Assembly (NCBI RefSeq): GCF_040529065.1
Contig: NZ_CP132343.1
Span: 2,666,001-2,730,000 of the forward strand
Direction of reading: 5' to 3'
Length of the DNA stretch: 64,000 bases
Source: Xanthomonas sacchari
GTDB taxonomy: Bacteria; Pseudomonadota; Gammaproteobacteria; Xanthomonadales; Xanthomonadaceae
A program made the translations under genes and the position numbers. How positions within the stretch are numbered: the stretch's first letter is position 1; each line of letters begins with the position of its first letter. This document shows, piece by piece, positions 17,090-26,600 of the stretch. Under the pieces are notes generated by a model. That model had not been told where the DNA came from, did no database searches, and saw only the letters and a program-made list of their open reading frames with translations.

Positions 17090-18679
17090 TCAGAACTCCA
17101 GTTCTCTGCTGCAGAATAGACGCTCGCCCGGGATCCCCGCCTGCCTGCACTTGTCCAAAAACATGTCCGACTCCACCAACTGGATGCTGTCGGGCTCGTA
17201 CTTCAGGCCCATCATGTACTGCAGCCAAGGCTCCTGCCCCATCGCATAGATGAAGACCCGCGGCGGCTGCACCTCGCTCAGTACGTTCCAGGCGCGTTCG
17301 CAGTTGGCTCCCGACAGGCGCCGTGACTCATTGTTCTTGCGGCTGACTGGTTTGCCGAGCAACGGTTCGTACAGCCAGGCCAGCGGCGCACCGTGACATT
17401 CCATTCCCAGGAACAGCGCGTCGATCCGGCCGACGCGGCGCATCATGCGCTGGTAGAGCATGCCATCGACGCCATCTGAGTCGATCAGGAACATGAATTT
17501 GCGGCCTTTGAGCGTCAGCGCAATGGCATGTTTGCTGTAGATGCTGAGATCCGCGTGCTCGCCGGTGAACGGCAAACTGAGGATTTCTCCGTCCGGGATC
17601 TCGACACGCTCGAACGCATCCAGCACTTCGACGTCCTCGAATCCCAACGAGCGCAGCATGAGTTTCATGGATGGATCGGCGATATTGCCGCTGTTGTTCG
17701 AGGGCACGATTACCTTGCCGATCCGGTGTCGCAGCTGGATCAGTATCTCCGCGCAAAAGTGGTCCTGGTGGGAATGCGTCAGCACCACATAGTCAATGAA
17801 CTCGGGAAGGTCGTTGTAGGTAAACCGACCATCGTCTTTCGTCTCGAATGCCACCATCGGGTCGAAAAGCACCGAGACCTGGCTGCTCTGAAACAGGACG
17901 CAGGCATGGCCGAAATAGCGCATGCGTACTTCGTCCCCGGCATAGTGGGCGTTTCCGTTCGTTGCCGGTGGCATCGTAGTGAAGAACTCGGCGAAGGCTG
18001 GCGCGGCGTCGGCGCCCACCTCGAACAATGCCGCGATTTCCTGGAACGGCCTGGGCGTGGTGCGCATGCCCGCAAGCACGTCCATCCGCTTATCGGAGAA
18101 CTGCATTGCGACACGATAGGAATTCTTGCCGTCGAGGCGGGGCGTGCTCATGAAGAAGTGGCGGTCCTGCTCGCCGATCAACTGCAGCAGGATTTCCTGT
18201 TTGCCGCCCATGCCTTCGTCGTAGACCAGATCCTCGAAGAGGCGCAGGCCCGGATGGTCGTTGGTGTCGTACAGGCACTCGACGAGGCCGCGCAGCGATG
18301 GCGGCAGCTTGGAGTAGAAGCCGTTAAGCGAGAATCCGTTGGCTTCGGCCTGAAGCGTGGCGCTGAAGTTCTTCAGATCCTCGGCGAAGGTCAAAAGAGG
18401 CGCGCACTGCTCCTGTGTCTGTGCCATCAACTGCTCTACCGCAGGGACATCTTCCACTGCCAGGCTGACGAACGGGCCGCCGTACATTGCCGGATCGCTA
18501 CTCGCGGCCAGGTGCGCGGCGGGATTGGTCACGAACGATTCCATCAGCGGCAGCAGGCGGAACTTGAGGTTCATCGCCAGCTGCGCCGGGGCGATCAGGT
18601 ACGGCCATGCGTACCAGCCCGATACCAGCGGCTCGATCTTTGTCCCAGATTTCAGAAAAACGGTATCGGTTGGAAGCAT
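17090..18679 (-). CDS. CmlA-type di-iron beta-hydroxylase
   Basis: The 529-residue protein has a helical N-terminal domain (about 1-245) and a C-terminal metallo-beta-lactamase fold with THSHQDH (301-307). CmlA of the chloramphenicol pathway has the same two-part build and nearly the same length (about 532). It uses a non-heme di-iron centre to beta-hydroxylate an aromatic amino acid held on an NRPS carrier domain. The metal ligands I recall for CmlA (His305, His307, Asp309, His310, Glu377, Asp403) are all matched here at a constant offset of three: H302, H304, D306, H307, E374 (FTGEH) and D400 (FLIDSDG). This argues strongly against an ordinary hydrolase. It lies in the NRPS operon, 49 nt after the SyrP-like gene. 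The substrate module is not shown; the aromatic-type first module of synthetase B is the best candidate. Confidence 0.85.
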   Translation of the reverse strand: MLPTDTVFLKSGTKIEPLVSGWYAWPYLIAPAQLAMNLKFRLLPLMESFVTNPAAHLAASSDPAMYGGPFVSLAVEDVPAVEQLMAQTQEQCAPLLTFAEDLKNFSATLQAEANGFSLNGFYSKLPPSLRGLVECLYDTNDHPGLRLFEDLVYDEGMGGKQEILLQLIGEQDRHFFMSTPRLDGKNSYRVAMQFSDKRMDVLAGMRTTPRPFQEIAALFEVGADAAPAFAEFFTTMPPATNGNAHYAGDEVRMRYFGHACVLFQSSQVSVLFDPMVAFETKDDGRFTYNDLPEFIDYVVLTHSHQDHFCAEILIQLRHRIGKVIVPSNNSGNIADPSMKLMLRSLGFEDVEVLDAFERVEIPDGEILSLPFTGEHADLSIYSKHAIALTLKGRKFMFLIDSDGVDGMLYQRMMRRVGRIDALFLGMECHGAPLAWLYEPLLGKPVSRKNNESRRLSGANCERAWNVLSEVQPPRVFIYAMGQEPWLQYMMGLKYEPDSIQLVESDMFLDKCRQAGIPGERLFCSRELEF

Positions 18680-18728
18680 CGAATATCCCTATAGAGGTTC
18701 TACGCATGGAGACGCGGCAGCGGCCCGC

Positions 18729-19688
18729 TCAGGTGGAGGAAAGGTAGGCGAGCGTATTACGTTCGCCCTTGAACGACTCGCGGCCATGCATCATCAGGAC
18801 GTTGTCGATCATCAGCAGGTCGTTGCGCTGCCAATCGAACAGCAACTTGTTCTGGTTCAGGACCTTTCGCACCTGCGCAAGCACATCCTCTTCCATGGCC
18901 TCGCCATCGCCGTACTCGCACTCATGCGGAAGATTGCCCTTCCCCACCATTTGCTCGAACATGCCGCGAATGGCGGGATTCAACGCCGACGCATGCCATT
19001 GCTCGGCCTGGTTGAACCAGACCTCCTCGCCTGTGCGGGGATGCGTCGTGACGGCCTCGCAGCGGGTGGAGACGCGCAGCATGCCGTTGGCCGACCATGT
19101 GCAGACCGATCCCTGTTCGGCGGCGATCTTCTCCACCTGGGCACGGTCCTCGGTCTGGTAGGTCGCCTGCCAGCTCTTCCCGAACGGAATGTTCGGCTGA
19201 AAGTTGCGGATGTAGTTGATCTTCTTCTCTCGAAACTTGTCAGCGATGTCCTGCGGCAGCTGCTGCAGGATGTCGCGACTACTGGCAAGCGATGTCTGTC
19301 CGCCCGAAGCGGCCGGGGTCAGACTGTAAAAGAACAGGCGCGTCGGCCAGTCGGGCAGATAGGACATCTCGTTGTGCAGCGAGATCACCTCGGTGGCCGG
19401 ATACTCGGTAGAGGTGAAGACATCAGCAACCACGCGATTGCGCGGCGAATCGCCGCCCACATAGCCGAACGGCTTGCCTCCCAGACGTTCGGCACAGTTG
19501 TGGAAGTCCTGCGCGCCCTTCAGAGTGAAGCCTCGGAAGAGAATCCCCCCATGCTGCAACAACAGTTCCTCGATTCTGGCGCTTTCATGCGCCAGGTAGC
19601 CCTGCAACGTGTCCAGGCTGGCGTCCGCCTCTGGCGTCACGACCACCGGGTGGTGGTCCGAGGTCGAAAACAGGGAACTCACTTTCAT
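18729..19688 (-). CDS. SyrP-like Fe(II)/2-oxoglutarate dioxygenase
   Basis: This 319-residue TauD/SyrP-family oxygenase starts at 19688, preceded by GGAGA; the longer frame from 19979 is non-coding upstream. The metal triad is visible as H105 and E107 in SLHNEMSY, a hallmark of the SyrP branch, and H301 in LMMHGRESF. R310 is a candidate 2-oxoglutarate-binding Arg. SyrP in syringomycin synthesis beta-hydroxylates an aspartyl residue on its carrier domain, and relatives hydroxylate other carrier-bound residues. In this operon the Asn/Asp-type second module of synthetase B is the most obvious partner, though that is inference. It follows the type II thioesterase by 83 nt. Together with the CmlA-like enzyme it gives the pathway two mechanistically unrelated hydroxylases. 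Confidence 0.88.
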   Translation of the reverse strand: MKVSSLFSTSDHHPVVVTPEADASLDTLQGYLAHESARIEELLLQHGGILFRGFTLKGAQDFHNCAERLGGKPFGYVGGDSPRNRVVADVFTSTEYPATEVISLHNEMSYLPDWPTRLFFYSLTPAASGGQTSLASSRDILQQLPQDIADKFREKKINYIRNFQPNIPFGKSWQATYQTEDRAQVEKIAAEQGSVCTWSANGMLRVSTRCEAVTTHPRTGEEVWFNQAEQWHASALNPAIRGMFEQMVGKGNLPHECEYGDGEAMEEDVLAQVRKVLNQNKLLFDWQRNDLLMIDNVLMMHGRESFKGERNTLAYLSST

Positions 19689-19771
19689 AAACCGGTCTCC
19701 ATGCGGTGTGATGCGATGTACGGGCCGCGCCGATGCCGATGCGGCGAGTGAAACATGCGGTGTTGGTCTGG

Positions 19772-20599
19772 CTAGAGCATGCGTGGGCTGCTGGTACTGG
19801 CGGCATGCGTGCTGCGCCCTGGGTCTGCGGTGGTTGGGCTGCGCGCAGGCAACTGCTTGATCATGTCCTCCAACTCGCTGTTGAGTTGATCCACCACGGC
19901 ACTGCGCTGTGTGTTGATAAAGAAGTGGCCGTCGTCGAACCACGTGGTGCGGCACGCGGCGGATGTCTCCTTCGCCCATCCTTCGACCTGGCCGTAGCCC
20001 TCGTTGTCGTCTTGCCGGCCGGCGTAGACACTGATCGGAATTTGCAGCAGAGGGCCTGGGCGATACGCGTAGTCCTCGGCCAGTGTGAAGTCGGCGCGGA
20101 TTGCAGGAAGCATGAGTGCCATCAGTTCGCGACTCTCCAGCACCTCGGCAGGCGTTCCGTTGTAGTGACGCAATTCCTTGATGAAGTCGGCATCCGACAG
20201 CTGCCGCAACTGCCTGGAGGGGCTACGGAACCGCGGCGCCTGACATCCCGAGGCAAACAAGTGTCGTGGGCCCGTAATGCCGTGCAGACGCAGATAGCGC
20301 GCCAGTTCGAATGCGATCAGCGCCCCGACGCTATGGCCGAAGAAGGCGAACGGCAAGCAGCCCTGCTGTGTGATCGCCGGCGCCATCGCCCTAAGCAAGG
20401 TCTGCATCGAAGCGATCGGAGCCTCCGCGATGCGTGCGCCCCGTCCAGGGAGCTGCAGGGCGCAGATCTCGACAGATGGATGCAACGCGGGACGCCACGC
20501 AGCGAAATTGAAGGCGCTTCCACCTGCGTAGGCGAAGCAGAACAGCCGCATCCGTGGCGGCGCGGCGGTCATGTGGACGACCCAGGGGGTGTGGTGCAT
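19772..20599 (-). CDS. Type II thioesterase
   Basis: This 275-residue alpha/beta hydrolase begins at the Met at 20599, behind a GAGGGAG site and 4 nt after the stop of synthetase A. The upstream extension of the frame overlaps synthetase A and is a shadow. Family features are RLFCFAYAGGSA near the start, the nucleophile elbow GHSVG (S90), ELARYLR after it, and the catalytic His in DDGHFFI near the C-terminus. Stand-alone thioesterases of this class remove wrong or stalled acyl groups from carrier domains, keeping the assembly line running. Final product release should instead fall to the thioesterase fused to synthetase A. The C-terminal tail (last about 25 residues, Ser/Thr/Pro-rich) is unusual and may be disordered. 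Confidence 0.9.
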   Translation of the reverse strand: MHHTPWVVHMTAAPPRMRLFCFAYAGGSAFNFAAWRPALHPSVEICALQLPGRGARIAEAPIASMQTLLRAMAPAITQQGCLPFAFFGHSVGALIAFELARYLRLHGITGPRHLFASGCQAPRFRSPSRQLRQLSDADFIKELRHYNGTPAEVLESRELMALMLPAIRADFTLAEDYAYRPGPLLQIPISVYAGRQDDNEGYGQVEGWAKETSAACRTTWFDDGHFFINTQRSAVVDQLNSELEDMIKQLPARSPTTADPGRSTHAASTSSPRML

Positions 20600-20603
20600 G
20601 ACG

Positions 20604-23600
20604 TCAAACTCCCTCAGGTGCGGCCGCCCGTGGGGAGGCTGCCATGTGGAGGCACGTTCGGTCCGGCGGTGCACTGCCATGCCCCAGAGCGTTCTCGATC
20701 GCCTCGGCGATGCACTGCACGTGGGGGTCTCTCATCAGACCGTAGTGATCCGTCTCGAGGTGATGGCTCCTGCCCTCACTGGTCCACGGCTCGGAAGCGC
20801 GCATTGGCGGATCCATCGGAGCGGCGGGGTCCTGGCGCATCGCCCAGAATGTCTGCACAGGGGCCGGCACGGGGCTGGGACGGTAGCCTGCGAGCAATCG
20901 CAGGTGTCCATGGGTGACAGGCACTTGCGCCTTGAAATGGGAGAAGGCAGCGGCATCGAGGTCCGGCGTCAGCCATTGACTCAGCAATGGCCCCGCGTCG
21001 GAAAACGTCATCTGCAACAGCGCGGCGACTTCGCTGGAACCCGGTATCGCGTTCTCCCGGCCGCCCTGCTTCCAGGAGTACCCGCTTCCACGCAGTTCCA
21101 CCAGTGCGGCCTTGAGCAGCAGGGCATCGTCATCCAGGCATGCATCGTCGACGTAGGAGCGAGCGTCGACGAGGCCGAGGTACTCGATCTCATTGCCCTC
21201 CCCGATCAACTGCGCTGCCACCGCGGCCGCGATGACGCCGCCCGTCGACCACCCCAGCAGACGGTAAGGCCCCGACGGTTGCGCGATGCGTATGGCCTGT
21301 GCGTATGCGCGGGCCATGTCCGTGATGGTCTCAAATTTGTGCGGCGCCCCGTTCGCCTCAGGTGCCTGGATGCCATGAACTGGAATCCGTGGCGCCAGGT
21401 GTCGCGCCAGCGCCCGATAGAAGAATACCTGTCCGCCGACTGGATGGAGGCAGAATAGTGGCCTGTCCTCGCCTGCGCTTTGCAGCGGCACCATCACTGT
21501 CTGCGTTTGGCGGCCGGTCTCGACCATGGCGGCGAGGTCGCAAAGGCGCGAAGCCGAGAATATCGCCGCGATCGGCAGGTCCGCATCGAAGCGCATCCGT
21601 AGCGCATGCACTAGCTTGATCGCAAGCAGGGAATGTCCTCCCAACTCAAAGAAGTCGTCCTGCCGCCCGACCCGCTCCAGGTTCAACAGTTCCTGCCAGA
21701 TCGCGGCAATTCCCTGCTCCGTCTCGCCGTCTGGCGCCTCGTAGGCGCGGCTGGCCACGGCCGCCTGGTCCGGGGCCGGCAGCGCCGTGCGATCCAGCTT
21801 GCCGTTGGGCGTCAGCGGCAAGCTCTCCAACATCACGAACGCGCTGGGCACCATGTACTCGGGCAAGGCCTGCGATAGCGCATCGCGCAGCGACGCCACC
21901 GCCAACGCATTGCCGGCGTCGGGCACCACATAGGCCACCAGCCGCTTGTCGCCCGGCACATCCTCGCGTGCGAGCACCACTGCCTCGCGTACGCTCGCGC
22001 ACGCCGCCAGCCGCGCCTCGATCTCCCCCAGCTCGATGCGGAACCCGCGCACCTTCACCTGGAAATCGTTACGCCCCAGATACTCGATGTTGCCGTCCGG
22101 CCGCCAGCGCCCCAGATCGCCGGTGCGGTACATGCGGGCATCGCGATCGGACGCAAACGGATCGGCCAGGAACCGCTCGGCCGTCAGCTCCGGGCGGTTC
22201 AAGTAGCCGCGGGCCACACCGGCACCGCCGATGTACAGCTCGCCGATCACCCCGATCGGTACCGGCTGACCCTGCGCATCCAGCACGTACACCTGCGTAT
22301 TGGCGATCGGCTTGCCGATATGGCCAACGAACCCGGTCTCCCGCGTCATCGTCGTCCAGGTCGAGTAGGTCGTTGTCTCCGAAGGACCGTACAGGTTCGC
22401 CACCACCTGCGCCTGGCTTGTCGCAAACACCCGCTCCACCAGCGCTCGCTTCAGCGGCTCGCCGGCCAGGTTCACCGTCGTCACCGAGGCCGGCAGGTCC
22501 GCGCCGTCCAGCACCGCGGCCATCGCCGAAGGCACCGTGTTGACCAGCGTCGTCCCATCCAGGGCCTGCCCCGCCGACACCAGGTCCGCAACCAGCCGCA
22601 CGCTGCGGCCGCTGCTCAGCGGCACGAACAACTCGAACACGGCCAAGTCGAAATTGATCGACGTCGACAACAGCGTCGTGGCCAACTGCTCGGCACTGAA
22701 GCTGGCCTGCGCCCAGGCCACCAGGTTGACGGCGTTGGCATGCGCGAGCATCACCCCCTTGGGCCGTCCGGTGGAGCCGGAGGTGTAGATCACGTAGGCC
22801 AGATGCCGCGCACTCAGACCAGCCACGACCGGATCGTGTGCCGGCTGGCGGGCCAGTGCGGCATCGTCGTCCACGGCCACGATTGCCACGGCCCTCTCGT
22901 CGCCGCCGAGAGCACGCACCGTGTCGACCAACCGCGCCTGCGTCAGCAGCGCCACCGGCTCGGCATCGGCCAGCATGTAGGCCAGCCGCTCGGCCGGATA
23001 CGCCGGATCCAGCGGCACGTAGGCACCGCCGGCCTTGAGGATCGCCAGGATCCCCACCACCATCTCCACGCTGCGCGGCAGGCAGATCGCCACGCGCGTA
23101 TCCGGTTGCACGCCCAGTGCGATCAGGCGGTGCGCCAGCTGGTTGGCACGGGCGTTCAATGCACCGTAGCTCAGCTGCTGGTCCCCGCACTCCAGGGCCA
23201 GCGCCTGCGGCTGCCGCGATGCCTGCGCCTGGAACAAGACATGGATCGGCGTGTTCTGCGGAACATCCATCCGCGTCGCGTTGAACGTGTGCAATACCTG
23301 CTCGCGTTCCTCCGGCGATAACAACGGCAGGCGCGAGACGGCTTGCGTGTCGTCACTCACCATCGCCGCCAGCAGCGTCTGCCACTGGCCCAGCAACCGC
23401 TCCATGCGCGCCGGCTCGAACAGGTCGGCCGCATACACCAGCCCACCGACGAGCCCATCCGGCGTCTCGCTCAGCGCCAGCGACAGGTCGAACTGCGCGC
23501 TCGGCGTGCCCGTCTCCAATGCAGCCAGACGCAGGCCGGGCAGCTGCAACGCCCCCTCGCCGGGGGTGTTGTTCAAGCTCAGCATCGCCTGGAACACCGG

Positions 23601-26600
23601 GCTGTGACTCAGGCTGCGCACCGGCTGCACCGCTTCGACCACCTGCTCGAACGGCAGATCCTGGTGCGCATAGGCGCCCAGCAGCCTGGCACGCACCTGC
23701 GCCAACAGCGCCGCCACACTCGGGTCGCCGTCCAGGTCCACGCGCAGGGCCAGGGTGTTGGCGAAGAAGCCGATCAACGGCTCGATCTCGGCGCGTTGCC
23801 GGTTCGCCACCGGGCTGCCGATCACCACCTGGTGCTGGCCGCTCAGCCGCCCCAGCAGCGCCGACCAGCTGGCCAGCAGCGTCATGAACAGCGTGGTGCC
23901 GTGGCGCTGCGACAGCTGCTGCAGTTGGGTACTGAGCGCCTGCGGTACCCGCACCGCCACGCGGGCGCCCCGGTAGCGTTGCACCGCCGGCCGCGGGTGG
24001 TCGGTCGGCAGCTCCAGCAGTGCCGGTGCATCACGCAACTGGTCCTTCCAGAACCCCCGTTGTTCGTCCAGCACAGTCCCCTGCAACCAGCGCCGCTGCC
24101 AGGCCGCATAGTCCGCATACTGCACCGGCAGTGCCGGCAAGGGATCGGCCGCGCCGGTCAGGAAGGCGGCATACAGCGCGCTGACCTCACCCACCAGTAC
24201 CCCGATCGACCAGCCATCGGAGACGATATGGTGCTGGGTCACCAGCAGAACGTGTTCCTTTTCGGCGAGAACCAGCAAGCGGCCACGCACCAGCGGGCCC
24301 TGCGCCAGGTCGAACGGCGCGCCGGCCTCGGCCAGGCGCAGTTCTGCGACCGCCGCCTCCTGCTCGGCCCCCTGCAGATGGCGCAGGTCGTGCTCGATCA
24401 ACTGGAAGCCGCTATCTGCCGGTGCGATCACCTGTCGCGGTTCGCCCTCCACGCTGGCGAAGGTGGTGCGCAGGCTCTCGTGCCGCGCCACCACGCGGTC
24501 CAGGCTGCACTGCAGCGCGGTGCGGTCCAGCATACCGCTCAGCCGCAGCGCGGCCGGGATGTGATAGGCCGCGCCCGCAGCATGATCGAGTTGATCCAGG
24601 AACCACAGCCGCTGCTGCGCCCACGACAGCGGCAACGTCCCCTCCCCCCGCTCCACCGGCTCGATCGCCTCCTGCGTCGTGGCGCCGGCAGCGGCCACGC
24701 GTGCGGCCAAGGCGGCCAGCACCGGATGGGCGAAGACCTCGCGCAATGCCAGTTCCACCCCCAGCGTCGCACGCACCCGGGTCACCAGGCGCACCGCCAG
24801 CAACGAGTGCCCGCCCAGCTCGAAGAAGTGGTCCTGCCGCCCCACCCGCTCCAGGTTCAACAGTTCCTGCCAGATCGCGGCAATTCCCTGCTCCGTCTCG
24901 CCGTCTGGCGCCTCGTAGGCGCGGCTGGCCACGGCCGCCTGGTCCGGGGCCGGCAGCGCCGCACGATCCAGCTTGCCGTTCGGCGTCAGCGGCAAGCTCT
25001 CCAACATCATGAACGCGCTGGGCACCATGTACTCGGGCAAGGCCTGCGATAGCGCATCGCGCAGCGACGCCACCGCCAACGCATTGCCGGCGTCGGGCAC
25101 CACATAGGCCACCAGCCGCTTGTCGCCCGGCACATCCTCGCGTGCGAGCACCACTGCCTCGCGTACGCCCGCGCACGCCGCCAGCCGCGCCTCGATCTCC
25201 CCCAGCTCGATGCGGAACCCGCGCACCTTCACCTGGAAATCGTTACGCCCCAGATACTCGATGTTGCCGTCCGGCCGCCAGCGCCCCAGATCGCCGGTGC
25301 GGTACATGCGGGCATCGCGATCGGACGCAAACGGATCGGCCAGGAACCGCTCGGCCGTCAGCTCCGGGCGGTTCAAGTAGCCGCGGGCCACACCGGCACC
25401 GCCGATGTACAGCTCGCCGATCACCCCGATCGGTACCGGCTGACCCTGCGCATCCAGCACGTACACCTGTGTGTTGGCGATCGGCTTGCCGATGGGAATG
25501 ATGTGTGCCCCGTCGGGCACATTCGCCACACGATACGTGGTCGCGAACGTCGTGCCCTCGGTGGGTCCATAGCAGTTGAGCACATGTGCCGGAGACGAGG
25601 AGCCGCGCAATGCCCGGGCAGCGCTGCGGGGCTCCAGCACGTCGCCTCCGACCAGCAGATAGCGCAGCCCGGGAAACGACAGGCCGAACGTATTCACGTA
25701 TTCGTTGAACAGCCCGACCGTAAGCAGCAGCAGGGTTGCCGCTCCTTCGCGCAGTGTGTTGCCGAGCGACTGCGGGTCCATGAGCACCGGCTGGGGAATG
25801 ACCAGCAGGCGCGCACCATTAAGCAGCGCTCCCCACACCTCCCACGTGGCTGCGTCGAACGCTGGGTTGGAACAATGGCCGACACAGTCGTCCGCAGAGA
25901 TCGGCACGGCCGGATTGTCAGTGGTCAGATGCACCACGTTGCGATGTTCGAGCATCACGCCCTTCGGCTTGCCTGTGGAGCCGGAGGTATAGATCACGTA
26001 AGCAAGGTGACGCGACGTCAGCCCATCGATGATGGGGTTAGAGACATCCCCGGCACCGGCGACAGCCATGATGTGATCGAAGACCAGCAACGGGCAAGAC
26101 GCGGTGCCCAGCACCGGCACGGTCTCCAATAGCGTGGCTTCGCTCAACACGGCGGCTGGCCGGGTGTCCTCCAACATATACGCCAGACGTTCCGCAGGGA
26201 GCGCGGGGTCCAATGGAACGTAGGCGCCGCCAGCCTTCAGCACGCCGAGCATGCCTGCGGCCAGCGCAACCCCACGCTGCGCGCAGAGCGCGACGCAGCA
26301 GTCCGGACCCACGCCCAGCGCAATCAGGCGATACGCGATCAGGTTGGCCTGGCGATTGAGTTCGCCGTAACTGAGCCGCAGGCCGTCGCAGTCGATCGCG
26401 ATCGCCTGCGGTTGCCGTGCCGCGTGTGCCTCGAACAGGACATGGATCAGGGCCTCGGGTTGAGACGGTCGCTGCGTCGCATTGAAGCCGTACACGACCT
26501 GCCCACGCTCGGCGGCGGCCAGCAACGGCAGCCGCGTGACCGCCTGACAATCGTCAGCCACCATCGCCTCCAGCACCCGCACCCAATGCCCGAGCATCCG

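Noticed and set aside
17090-18679. Reading the metallo-beta-lactamase-fold protein as a resistance or lactonase enzyme
   Set aside because: Length, the extra N-terminal domain and the Glu/Asp ligand positions fit the CmlA hydroxylase group instead of a hydrolase.
19689-19979. N-terminal extension of the SyrP-like frame
   Set aside because: Overlaps the thioesterase gene in another frame, has shadow-like composition, and the Met at 19688 has a good ribosome-binding site.
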